From: Microbacterium bovistercoris
Lineage (GTDB): Bacteria; Actinomycetota; Actinomycetes; Actinomycetales; Microbacteriaceae
Length of the DNA stretch: 64,000 bases
Direction of reading: 5' to 3'
Assembly (NCBI RefSeq): GCF_003387575.1
Contig: NZ_QUAB01000048.1
Coordinates: forward strand, 124,001 to 188,000
Part shown: piece by piece, positions 50,762 through 61,011 of the stretch
Layout of the letters: the number at the start of each line of letters is the position of its first letter
Numbering within the stretch: the stretch's first letter is position 1
The notes under the pieces: model-generated
Database searches by the model: none
What the model saw: only the letters and a program-made list of their open reading frames with translations
Told to the model about the DNA's origin: nothing
Made by a program: the position numbers and the translations under genes

Positions 50762-50828
50762 CCTTCGTCTCGTCGCTCCGCTCCTCACTCAGGAACCGGG
50801 TCCTGAGCGAGCGGAGTGAGACGAAGGG
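50762..50828. repeat. Repeat family A inverted pair inside the gcl operon
   Basis: CCTTCGTCTCG...CTCACTCAGG (50762-50792) and CCTGAGCGAG...GACGAAGG (50802-50828) are reverse complements around AACCGGGT. The strong potential hairpin lies between two genes of one operon, so it could attenuate or process the message. Confidence 0.65.
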
Positions 50829-50847
50829 CGCCCTGTGTGGGGATCGC

Positions 50848-51726
50848 TCAGTCGCGACCGGAGAGCTCGGCGGTGAGCTTGAACAGACCGGAGTGGTCGA
50901 GGCCGCCGTCGCCGCGGGCGACGAGGGAGGTGACCAGCTGCGCGACGGCCGAGCCGAGCGGAACGGAGATGCCGGCCTGTCGTGCGGCGGCGGTGACGAT
51001 GCCCAGGTCCTTGTTGTGCAGGGCCAGGCGGAATCCGGGGGTGAAGTCGCGGTCGAGGATCTTCTGACCCTTCTGGTCCAGCACCTTCGAGCCGGCCAGT
51101 CCCCCGCCGAGCACCTTGAGTGCGGCATCGGTGTCGACGCCGTAGGTCTCGAGGAAGAGGATGGCCTCGGAGAGCGCCTGGATGTTGACGGCGACGATGA
51201 GCTGGTTGGCGGCCTTGACGGTCTGGCCGGCACCGGCGGGGCCGACGTGCACGATGGTCTTGCCGACCGCGTTCAGCACGGGCTCCGCCTTGGCGAAGTC
51301 CTCCGGCGAGCCGCCGGTCATGATCGAGAGGACGCCGTCGATGGCGCCCTGCTCGCCACCGGAGACCGGGGCGTCGACGGCGCCGAAGCCTGCGGCGACG
51401 GCCTCCTCGGCGAGCTCCTTGGCGACATCAGGGCGAATGGACGAGTTGTCGATCCACAGCGCGCCGGCCTTGGCGTTGGCGAAGACGCCGTCCGGGCCCT
51501 GCACGACGCCCGCGACATCCGGGGAGTCCGGCACCATCGTGACGATGACGTCGGCGTCCTTCACCGCGTCCGCGATGCTGGTCGCGCCCTTGCCGCCGGC
51601 GGCGACGAGCTTCTCGATCGCCTCCGGGCTGCGGTTGAAGCCGGTCACGTCGAAGCCGGCGTTCACGAGGTTCTTGGCCATCGGCAGGCCCATGATGCCG
51701 AGCCCGATGAATGCGATGTTGGTCAT
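50848..51726 (-). CDS. glxR: Tartronate semialdehyde reductase
   Basis: 292 residues of the beta-hydroxyacid dehydrogenase family: FIGLGIMGLPMAKNLVNAG (NAD(P) fold, residues 5-23), DAPVSGGEQGA (substrate site) and GAGQTVKAANQLIV with the catalytic Lys near residue 170. Reduces tartronate semialdehyde to D-glycerate. GCGAAGGAGC precedes the ATG at 51726. Second in the hyi operon. Confidence 0.95.
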   Translation of the reverse strand: MTNIAFIGLGIMGLPMAKNLVNAGFDVTGFNRSPEAIEKLVAAGGKGATSIADAVKDADVIVTMVPDSPDVAGVVQGPDGVFANAKAGALWIDNSSIRPDVAKELAEEAVAAGFGAVDAPVSGGEQGAIDGVLSIMTGGSPEDFAKAEPVLNAVGKTIVHVGPAGAGQTVKAANQLIVAVNIQALSEAILFLETYGVDTDAALKVLGGGLAGSKVLDQKGQKILDRDFTPGFRLALHNKDLGIVTAAARQAGISVPLGSAVAQLVTSLVARGDGGLDHSGLFKLTAELSGRD

Positions 51727-51755
51727 GTCTTCGCTCCTTCGCGGAAAGTGTCTGG

Positions 51756-52553
51756 TCAGGCCTGCGCCGTGGCGGCGGTCCAGGCGAACGGGTCGGCCTG
51801 GGTGGCCTTGTACTCGAGGCCGATGACGCCCTCGTAGCCGCCGGCCTGGGCATCGGCGATCCACTGTGCGATCGGCAGGTCGCCCGTGCCGGGCTCGCCG
51901 CGGCCCGGAGCATCCGCGATCTGGATGTGTCCGAACTCGGCGGCGTGACCGGCGATGACGGCGGCGACGTCGTCGCCGTTCACGGCCAGGTGGTAGAAGT
52001 CGGCGAGCAGCTTGACGTTGTCGACGCCCTGCTCGGTCTTCACTCGCTCGATGATCGCCAGCGCGTCGGCGGCGGTCTTCAGCGGGTAGGCGTCGGCGCC
52101 CGAGACCGGCTCGAGCAGCACGATGCCGCCCAGCTCGGCGACAGCGCGGCCCGCGATGGCGAGGTTCTCGACCGCGAGGTCGTCCTGCTCCTGCTCGGAG
52201 ACGCCTTCCTGGCGGAGACCGTAGAGCGCGTTGAAGGCCTTGGTGCCGAGGCGCTCGCCGATCGCGACGACGACGTCGACGTTCGCGCGGAACTCGCCCT
52301 CGCGGCCGACCCACGAGACCAGGCCGCGATCGCCGGCGGGCATGTCGCCCGCGAAGAAGTTCAGGCCGGTCAGCTGCACACCGGCATCCTGGATCGCGGT
52401 GACGAAGGCGTCGACCTCGGATGCCGCGGGAACGGCCGAGGCGAAGGGCCACCAGAACTCGACGGCGTCGAAGCCGGCGGCCTTGGCGGCAGCCGGACGC
52501 TCGTTCACCGGCAGGTCGGTCAGCAGGATCGAGCAGTTCACCGTGTAGCTCAT
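51756..52553 (-). CDS. hyi: Hydroxypyruvate isomerase
   Basis: 265 residues of the xylose-isomerase-like TIM barrel. FDAVEFWWPF, LNFFAGDMPAGDRG and the metal-binding Glu residues in IVLLEPVSG (about 143) and VIGLEYKAT (about 245) match Hyi. Interconverts hydroxypyruvate and tartronate semialdehyde. The ATG at 52553 has a modest AGGGTGAT ribosome site. First gene of the operon; a motif shared with the malic-enzyme promoter lies 40 bases upstream. Confidence 0.93.
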   Translation of the reverse strand: MSYTVNCSILLTDLPVNERPAAAKAAGFDAVEFWWPFASAVPAASEVDAFVTAIQDAGVQLTGLNFFAGDMPAGDRGLVSWVGREGEFRANVDVVVAIGERLGTKAFNALYGLRQEGVSEQEQDDLAVENLAIAGRAVAELGGIVLLEPVSGADAYPLKTAADALAIIERVKTEQGVDNVKLLADFYHLAVNGDDVAAVIAGHAAEFGHIQIADAPGRGEPGTGDLPIAQWIADAQAGGYEGVIGLEYKATQADPFAWTAATAQA

Positions 52554-52592
52554 GTGATCACCCTTGATTCGTTCTCGGTTCATCTTCCTTGA

Positions 52593-52606
52593 TTTCGAAT
52601 CGTGGA
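52593..52606. promoter_or_regulatory. TTTCGAATCGTGGA element before hyi
   Basis: Identical at 13 of 14 positions to 56215-56228 before the malic-enzyme operon, in the same orientation and 26-40 bases from the respective start codons. Candidate site for the IclR regulator encoded at 56.3 kb. Confidence 0.55.
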
Positions 52607-52668
52607 AGAAAAGTTCTGTTATCTGAAATCGTACGCGGGGATGCCGGGGATGTCAACGCCCGGAACGA

Positions 52669-52703
52669 CGAACGCCGCCCACCAGCACGGCGGACGGCGT
52701 TCG
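52669..52703 (-). terminator. Terminator after allE
   Basis: CGAACGCCG (52669-52677) pairs with CGGCGTTCG (52695-52703), with further CCGCC/GGCGG pairing inside. It separates the allE transcript from the hyi promoter. Confidence 0.7.
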
Positions 52704-52717
52704 ACACAGGACCGACT

Positions 52718-53527
52718 TCAGGTCAGCTTGATCTGACGGTTCATGTCCTTGTACAGCAGGTAACGGAAGTTTCCGGGGCCGCCGGCGTAGCAGGCCTGCG
52801 GGCAGAACGCGCGCAGCAGCATGTAGTCGCCCGCCTCGACCTCGACCCAGTCGTCGTTGAGGCGGTAGACGGCCTTGCCCTCGAGCACGAACAGGCCGTG
52901 CTCCATGACGTGGGTCTCGGCGAACGGGATCGATCCGCCCGGCTTGAAGGTGACGATGTTCACCTGCATGTCGTGCGCCATGTCGTTCGAGTCGGCGAAG
53001 CGCGTCGTGAGCCAGGCGTCGGTGCCGACCATGGGGGTCGGCTCGATGTCCTGGTCGCGGGTGACGAAGGATGCCGGCGCGTCGACGCCCTCGATCCACT
53101 CATAGGCCTTGCGGATCCAGTGGAAGCTGGTGATCTCGTCGCCCTCGTTCGCCAGCGACCAGTTCGCCCCAGGCGCGAGGAAGGCGTAGCCGCCCTCTTC
53201 GAGCACGTGCGTCTCGCCCTCAAGGGTCAGCGTGAGCTTGCCGGTGGTGACGAACACCACGCCCTCGACGCCGGCCTCGACCTCGGGCTTCGCCGCGCCA
53301 CCGCCGGGGGCGATCTCGACGATCAGCTGCGAGAAGGTCATCGCGGAGCTCGGTGTCGGCTTGGCGATGATCCACGCGCGGGCGTTCGTGAAGCCGGGCA
53401 GGCTGCTGGTGACGATGTCGCGCAGCACGCCCTTGGGGATCACGGTGTAGGCCAGCTTGACGATCGCGCGATCGGTCAGCAGATCGGTCTGCGGCGGCAG
53501 GCCGCCGGCGGGCGTGTAATAGCTCAT
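52718..53527 (-). CDS. allE: (S)-ureidoglycine aminohydrolase
   Basis: 269 residues, a bicupin. The N-terminal cupin runs from about residue 55 to 125 (EGVVFVTTGKLTLTLEGETHVLEEGGYAFLAPGANW). The C-terminal cupin carries the metal ligands in FAETHVMEHGLFVLEGKAVYRLNDDWVEVEAGD. Releases ammonia from ureidoglycine to give (S)-ureidoglycolate in allantoin breakdown. The ATG at 53527 overlaps the preceding gene stop (ATGA), so it is tightly coupled to the DUF6986-type gene. Confidence 0.94.
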   Translation of the reverse strand: MSYYTPAGGLPPQTDLLTDRAIVKLAYTVIPKGVLRDIVTSSLPGFTNARAWIIAKPTPSSAMTFSQLIVEIAPGGGAAKPEVEAGVEGVVFVTTGKLTLTLEGETHVLEEGGYAFLAPGANWSLANEGDEITSFHWIRKAYEWIEGVDAPASFVTRDQDIEPTPMVGTDAWLTTRFADSNDMAHDMQVNIVTFKPGGSIPFAETHVMEHGLFVLEGKAVYRLNDDWVEVEAGDYMLLRAFCPQACYAGGPGNFRYLLYKDMNRQIKLT

Positions 53528-54801
53528 GAGTTCTCCTTCGCAGCGAGCTTCGGGTGGGCGAGACGGATCAGCTCGTCGGGCTCGGCACCGGTGGCCTCCC
53601 GCACCTCCGCCTCGGTGATCGCGCCGCACTCGGCACCGCGGACGACGAACCGGGCCAGCGCGCGGGCTGTGGCCGGCTCGTCCATGATCGTCGCGTCGCT
53701 GCCGTGCAGGTAGTTGTCCAGACGCTTCGCCGCGGCGGCGAAGCCTTCGCGGTAGAACGCGTAGGTCGCGAGATACCGGGTGGGCAGCTGTGCGGCGTGC
53801 AGATCCCAGCCCTGGTAATAGCCGCGCTCGAGCGAGCGCCGCACCAGGCGGGCGTGCAGCTTCCAGGCATCCTCGGCGTTCTCGCCGACGGGGATGACGT
53901 TGGTCGACCCGTCCGAGAGGCGCACGCCGGTCTCGGCGACGGCGACCTGCATGACCTGCTTGGCGTAGTCGGCGGCCGGGTGCTCCATCGACTGGTACGC
54001 CGCGGCGATCTGCAGCGAGGCGCTGTAGTCGTACGTGCCGTAGTGCAGCGCGGTGACACGGCCGTTCGACCGGTGCAGCAGGGTCGCGACCGGCACGGAG
54101 CCGTCCGCGGCGACGATCAGCTGCGGAGTCTCCATCTGCACCTCGAACCGCAGGCGGCCGGCGGGAAGGCCGAGCCGCTCCTCGAAGATCTCGCAGAGTG
54201 AGACCATCGCCTCGACCTGCTCGACAGTGGTGACCTTCGGCAGCGTCAGCACGAGGCCGTCAGGCAGGCCGCCGTTGCGCACCAGCGTGGTCAGGAACAG
54301 ATCCAGGGTGCGGATGCCGCGGCGCCGGGTCGGCGCCTCGAAGCACTTGAACCGGATGCCGATGAACGGCGGCGCGACACCGCCGGCGACCGCCTGCGAG
54401 ACGCGCTCTGCGGCGAGGACCGCATCCGCGTCCTCCTCGTCGTCGGGGCGCGCGCCGTAGCCGTCCTCGAAGTCCAGGCGCAGATCCTCGACCGGCTCGT
54501 TCGCGAGCTTGGCCTCGACCAGCGGGGCCAGCTCGCCCGCGAGGTGGCCGAGGCCGACGGCCTCGGCCAGTGCGGCGACGCCGCCGAAAGCGGATGCCGC
54601 AGCCGCGGCATCCGTTCCGAGCTGAGCGGTGAGCTCCGGCGTGAAGCGGTCGGCCGGCACGTACAGCGTGTGCACGGGCTGACGCGAGCCGTCATCGCCG
54701 GGGTACTCGGTCGCGAGCAGCGTGTCGGTGCCGCTGAGTGCGGAGTCGACGGCTGCGAGGTCCTGCTCGCCCAGTGTGGAATCGACGGTCAAATCATTCA
54801 C
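53524..54801 (-). CDS. DUF6986-type HpcH/HpaI aldolase-fold protein
   Basis: 425 residues of a phosphoenolpyruvate/citrate-lyase-like TIM barrel. LYVPADRF near residue 47, LRLDFEDGYGARPDDEE (metal-site acidic cluster, about 107-124), IGIRFKCFEAPTRRRGIRTLDL, LPKVTTVEQVE, RFEVQMETPQLI (metal Glu) and HYGTYDYSASL all resemble HpcH/CitE-family metal and substrate loops. No reaction is established to my knowledge. It overlaps both malic enzyme and allE by ATGA, so it is made in step with them and probably acts on ureidoglycolate, glyoxylate or malate. Ureidoglycolate lyase, otherwise absent here, is one possibility. Confidence 0.8.
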   Translation of the reverse strand: MNDLTVDSTLGEQDLAAVDSALSGTDTLLATEYPGDDGSRQPVHTLYVPADRFTPELTAQLGTDAAAAASAFGGVAALAEAVGLGHLAGELAPLVEAKLANEPVEDLRLDFEDGYGARPDDEEDADAVLAAERVSQAVAGGVAPPFIGIRFKCFEAPTRRRGIRTLDLFLTTLVRNGGLPDGLVLTLPKVTTVEQVEAMVSLCEIFEERLGLPAGRLRFEVQMETPQLIVAADGSVPVATLLHRSNGRVTALHYGTYDYSASLQIAAAYQSMEHPAADYAKQVMQVAVAETGVRLSDGSTNVIPVGENAEDAWKLHARLVRRSLERGYYQGWDLHAAQLPTRYLATYAFYREGFAAAAKRLDNYLHGSDATIMDEPATARALARFVVRGAECGAITEAEVREATGAEPDELIRLAHPKLAAKENS

Positions 54802-56189
54802 TCCTTGCCGGCCTTGACGACGCGCACGATCGCCTCGGCGACGGCGCCCGCCACCTCGGGGTCGAACACGCTGGGGATGATGAAGCTGGCGTTGCGCTCC
54901 TCATCGTCGACGCGGCTCGCGATCGCCTCGGCGGCTGCGACCAGCATAGGCGGCGTGATGTCGGACACGCCCGCGTCGAGCAGACCGCGGAAGAAGCCCG
55001 GGAAGGCCAGCACGTTGTTGATCTGGTTCGGGAAGTCGCTGCGGCCGGTGGCGACGACGGCGGCGTGCTTCGAGGCGATGACCGGGTCGACCTCGGGGGT
55101 CGGGTTGGCCATGGCGAAGACGATCGCGTCGTCCGCCATCGCGGCGATGTCGTCCTCGTCGAGCACGTGCGGAGCGCTCACGCCGATGAACACGTCGGCG
55201 CCGACCACGGCCTCCTTGAGCGTTCCCTTGAAGTTGCGCGGGTTGGTGGTGGCGGCGAGCTCGATGCGGTGCGCGTCGGTGTACTCGTCGTCACGGTTGA
55301 TCGCACCGTTGCGCCCGCAGGCGACGATGTCGACGGCACCCTGCTCGAGCAGCAGCTGAGCGATCGCGTTGCCGGCGGCGCCGACGCCGGAGAGCACGAT
55401 GCGGACGTCCTCGATCTTCTTGTCGACGACCTTCAGCGCGTTGTGCAGCGCCGCCAGGGTGACGATGGCGGTGCCGTGCTGGTCGTCGTGGAAGACGGGG
55501 ATGTCGAGCTCTTCGCGCAGGCGGGCCTCGATCTCGAAGCAGCGCGGGGCGGCGATGTCCTCGAGGTTCACGCCGCCGTAGACCGGGGCGATCGCCTTGA
55601 CGATCTTGATGATCTCCTCGGTGTCCTGGGTGTCCAGGCAGACCGGCCACGCATCGACGTTGGCGAACTGCTTGAACAGCGCGGCCTTGCCCTCCATGAC
55701 GGGCAGCGCGGCCTCGGGACCGATGTTGCCCAGGCCCAGCACAGCGGAGCCGTCGGTGACCACGGCGATGGTGTTGCGCTTGACGGTGAGCTTGCGGGCC
55801 TTGCTCTTGTCCTCGGCGATCGCCATGCAGACGCGGGCGACGCCAGGGGTGTACGCGCGGGACAGGTCGTCACGGTTGCGAAGGGGGACGCTGGGGACGA
55901 CCTCGAGCTTGCCGCCGAGGTGCATGAGGAAGGTGCGGTCGCTCACCTGGCGCACGGTGACGCCGTCGAGCGCCTCGACGGCGTCGCGGATGCGGTCGGC
56001 GTGGTCCTCGTCGATGGTGTTGCAGGTCAGGTCGACGACGATGGTCGTCGGGTGCGACTCGACGACGTCGAGTGCGGTGATGACCGCTCCCGCGTCGGCG
56101 GCGGTGGCCGCGAGCTCGCTGGTCACGCTGAAGTTGGACGGCGCGTCGATGCGCAGGGTGATGGAGTTTCCGGGACCCGGGTTCGCCAT
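54798..56189 (-). CDS. NAD(P)-dependent malic enzyme with ACT-like N-terminus
   Basis: 463 residues. The first about 80 form an ACT-type domain ([26 protein letters not shown]). The malic core follows: [55 protein letters not shown] (metal site) and the Rossmann motif [17 protein letters not shown]. Oxidatively decarboxylates malate to pyruvate. First gene of a three-gene coupled operon with the DUF6986 protein and AllE, unusual company for malic enzyme. The ACT domain may allow allosteric control. Confidence 0.94.
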   Translation of the reverse strand: MANPGPGNSITLRIDAPSNFSVTSELAATAADAGAVITALDVVESHPTTIVVDLTCNTIDEDHADRIRDAVEALDGVTVRQVSDRTFLMHLGGKLEVVPSVPLRNRDDLSRAYTPGVARVCMAIAEDKSKARKLTVKRNTIAVVTDGSAVLGLGNIGPEAALPVMEGKAALFKQFANVDAWPVCLDTQDTEEIIKIVKAIAPVYGGVNLEDIAAPRCFEIEARLREELDIPVFHDDQHGTAIVTLAALHNALKVVDKKIEDVRIVLSGVGAAGNAIAQLLLEQGAVDIVACGRNGAINRDDEYTDAHRIELAATTNPRNFKGTLKEAVVGADVFIGVSAPHVLDEDDIAAMADDAIVFAMANPTPEVDPVIASKHAAVVATGRSDFPNQINNVLAFPGFFRGLLDAGVSDITPPMLVAAAEAIASRVDDEERNASFIIPSVFDPEVAGAVAEAIVRVVKAGKE

Positions 56190-56214
56190 GATGCCTCCCC
56201 TTCGAGAGCTTGTT

Positions 56215-56228
56215 TTTCGTATCGTGGA
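56215..56228. promoter_or_regulatory. TTTCGTATCGTGGA element before the malic-enzyme operon
   Basis: Partner of the element at 52593-52606 (13 of 14 identical). It lies in the 153-base divergent gap between malic enzyme and the IclR gene. The gap also holds CGAAAGG...CCTTTCG (inverted, about 56271-56307). Likely IclR-controlled in both directions. Confidence 0.55.
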
Positions 56229-56342
56229 GACTATTATCTACTTAGCGAAAGTTTTCCGCAAGTGGTATACCGAAAGGTTCCCGAGTTTCCGGTAAGCGCC
56301 TTTCGCATGATGGAATTACAAGACGAATATTGAGGAGTGACC

Positions 56343-57113
56343 ATGGTCGATGCGATGAAGCCCGCCAAGAGCTCGGCGTCCGGAGTCCAGTCAGTGGAGC
56401 GTGTCTTCGAGCTGCTCGAACTGATAACGGACGCCGGCGGCGACGTCACCCTCAGCGAACTCTCCGCGTCGACGGACCTGCCGCTGCCGACAATCCATCG
56501 CCTGCTGCGCACCCTGGTGGCACTCGGATACGCCCGTCAGCTGCCCAACCGTCGCTACGCGCTCGGCCCGCGCCTCATCCGCATCGGCGAGGGCGCAGCC
56601 CGCCAGTTCGGCGCGCTCGCGCGCCCGCAGCTGAAGAACCTCGTCGACCAGCTCGGCGAGAGCGCGAACATGGCGGTGCTCGACGGCGACATGGTCGTCT
56701 ACGTGGCGCAGGTGCAGTCGCAGCACTCGATGCGCATGTTCACCGAGGTCGGCCGCCGCGCCAATGTGCACGACACCGGCGTGGGCAAGGCGATCCTCGC
56801 GCAGCTGCCGAACGAGACCGTGCGCGGCATCGTCAGCCGCACGGGCATGGCGACGCCGACCGAGTACAGCATCGGCACCGTGGAGGACCTCATCGCCGAG
56901 CTCGACCGCATCCGCGAGCGCGGCTACTCGATCGACGAGCAGGAGCAGGAGATCGGCGTCCGCTGCTACGCGATGGCGGTGCCGGATGCTCCGACACTGA
57001 CGGCCGTGTCGGTGTCGGGCCCGATCTCGCGCGTCACCGAGGAGTTCGCGTCGCGCGCCATCCCGCTGCTTCGGCAGGCGGCCGACGCGATCTCGGCCGA
57101 CCTCGCGGCCTGA
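56343..57113 (+). CDS. IclR-family regulator (AllR-like)
   Basis: 256 residues. Winged HTH at residues 15-75 (SVERVFELLELI, LSELSASTDLPLPTIHRLLRTLVALGY), then the GAF-like effector domain with GRRANVHDTGVGKAILAQLP and the YSIDEQEQEIGVRCYAMAVPD signature. IclR relatives AllR and GclR repress allantoin/glyoxylate genes and respond to glyoxylate or allantoin. Divergent placement beside the malic-allE operon and near gcl argues for the same role. GAGGAG five bases before the ATG at 56343 decides the start over a GTG six bases earlier. Confidence 0.9.
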   Translation: MVDAMKPAKSSASGVQSVERVFELLELITDAGGDVTLSELSASTDLPLPTIHRLLRTLVALGYARQLPNRRYALGPRLIRIGEGAARQFGALARPQLKNLVDQLGESANMAVLDGDMVVYVAQVQSQHSMRMFTEVGRRANVHDTGVGKAILAQLPNETVRGIVSRTGMATPTEYSIGTVEDLIAELDRIRERGYSIDEQEQEIGVRCYAMAVPDAPTLTAVSVSGPISRVTEEFASRAIPLLRQAADAISADLAA

Positions 57114-57122
57114 GTTCCCGCG

Positions 57123-57159
57123 CAAAGGCCTCGGATCCGTCGTGGATCCGAGGCCTTTG
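57123..57159 (+). terminator. Terminator after the IclR gene
   Basis: A perfect 16-pair stem, CAAAGGCCTCGGATCC (57123-57138) with 57144-57159, and loop GTCGT, nine bases after the stop. The A/T ends make it a canonical intrinsic terminator. Confidence 0.88.
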
Positions 57160-57177
57160 TCATCCCGCTGGTCGAGC

Positions 57178-57275
57178 GCCCTTCGTCACTTCGTCACTTC
57201 GTCTCGCTGCGCTCGCTCAGGACCCGGGCCGAGTGACCCGGATCCTGAGCGAGGAGCGCAGCGACGAGACGAAGG
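57178..57275. repeat. Repeat family A inverted pair
   Basis: Arms CTTCGTCTCGCTGCGCTCGC (ending TCAGG, near 57221) and CCTGAGCGAGGAGCGCAGCG (from 57244) enclose GACCCGGGCCGAGTGACCCGGAT. The left arm is preceded by three CTTCGTCA units. Between convergent IclR and aceE genes. Confidence 0.65.
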
Positions 57276-57288
57276 ACGCCCCGAAGCG

Positions 57289-59994
<2,706 letters not shown>

Positions 59995-60075
59995 GGTCGG
60001 CCTTTCTTGTTAGATGTAGGAGTCAGCTCGGTCATCGAGCGAGCGGCGCGAGACGAAATGCCAGGAGGTCTGAAG

Positions 60076-60822
60076 ATGGACGGACGCATCGCCGTGGTGA
60101 CGGGTGCGGGGTCGGGGATCGGCCGGGCGACCGCGCACGTGCTGCACGACGCCGGATTCCGCGTTGCGCTGATCGGGCGCCGCGAGGCGGCGCTGCGCGA
60201 GACTGCGGAGGGCCGGGAGCGGATGCTGGTGCTGCCGGCCGACGTGACGGCCGAGGCGGACGTGGATGCCGCGTTCGCGGCCGTGGTGGCCGAGTGGGGC
60301 CGTGTCGACGTGCTGTTCAACAACGCCGGAACCTTCGGCCCCGCGGCATCCGCTGCGGATGTGGACCCTGCCGACTGGCGCTCGACGATCGAGGTGAACG
60401 TGACCGGCGCCCTGCTCTGCGCCCGCGCCGCGATGCGCGCGATGCGCGCGCAGCAGCCCCGCGGAGGCCGCATCATCAACAACGGATCGATCTCGGCGCG
60501 GGTGCCGCGCCCGCAGTCCGTCGCCTACTCGGTGAGCAAGCACGCCATCAGCGGACTGACGAAGTCGATCGACCTCGACGGCCGTGCGGACGGGATCTCC
60601 TGCGGACAGATCGACATCGGAAACGCAGCGACCAGCATCATGACCGAGATCGGCGTAGGTTCCGGGGCGCTGCAGCCCGACGGCTCGCGCCTGGTCGAGC
60701 CGACGTTCGACGTCGAGGACGCCGCTCGCACCGTGCTGTTCATGGCGCAGCTGCCGCCGGAGGCGAACATCGCCGAGCTGGTGGTCACCGCCGCGGGGAT
60801 GCCGTACGGCGGTCGCGGCTGA
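60076..60822 (+). CDS. Short-chain dehydrogenase/reductase
   Basis: 248 residues. Cofactor motif TGAGSGIG (residues 9-16), NNAG near 84, catalytic Ser in INNGSISARV and the YSVSK tetrad near 151-155. Preference for NADP is suggested by a basic residue pair (GRRE) after the second strand. Substrate unknown. AGGAGG (60063-60068) fits the ATG at 60076; an ATG at 60058 is in frame but sits before that site. Divergent from aceE by 81 bases, with a degenerate repeat family A arm between. Strand opposite to its purine-gene neighbours. Confidence 0.88.
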   Translation: MDGRIAVVTGAGSGIGRATAHVLHDAGFRVALIGRREAALRETAEGRERMLVLPADVTAEADVDAAFAAVVAEWGRVDVLFNNAGTFGPAASAADVDPADWRSTIEVNVTGALLCARAAMRAMRAQQPRGGRIINNGSISARVPRPQSVAYSVSKHAISGLTKSIDLDGRADGISCGQIDIGNAATSIMTEIGVGSGALQPDGSRLVEPTFDVEDAARTVLFMAQLPPEANIAELVVTAAGMPYGGRG

Positions 60823-60845
60823 TCCGCTGATCGGCGAGCCGGTCA

Positions 60846-60894
60846 TCTGCGGACCTCCTCGTCCGATTGTTCATTCCCTTTCACCATGTGAAAG
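60846..60894 (-). promoter_or_regulatory. Orphan regulatory region with palindrome and ribosome site
   Basis: On the minus strand, the perfect palindrome CTTTCAC-CAT-GTGAAAG (60878-60894) in an A+T-rich stretch is followed by CGGACGAGGAGGTCC and an ATG at 60846, but the frame that follows is antisense to the SDR and not protein-like. The same CGGACGAGGAGGTCC precedes the urate permease start. Probably a relic of a lost gene or an untranslated transcript start. Confidence 0.5.
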
Positions 60895-60947
60895 AAACCT
60901 TTCATCATACGTAAACAAGTGTGCGCCCAGGACGGCGAGGTTGTCAA

Positions 60948-61002
60948 GACGGAAGCGGGGTCCGCCGAGGCCTTCCGGCCCTGCGAACCCCGCTTCCGTC
61001 TG
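60948..61002 (-). terminator. Terminator after the urate permease
   Basis: AGACGGAAGCGGGGT (60948-60962) pairs perfectly with 60988-61002 around a 25-base loop, just beyond the permease stop. Confidence 0.8.
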
Positions 61003-61011
61003 CGTCTTCCG

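Noticed and set aside
60010..60846. A 278-codon minus-strand frame preceded by a strong ribosome site.
   Set aside because: It is fully antisense to the SDR gene, and its protein sequence is Arg/Gly/His-rich without domains. Only the upstream regulatory sequence is retained as a finding.
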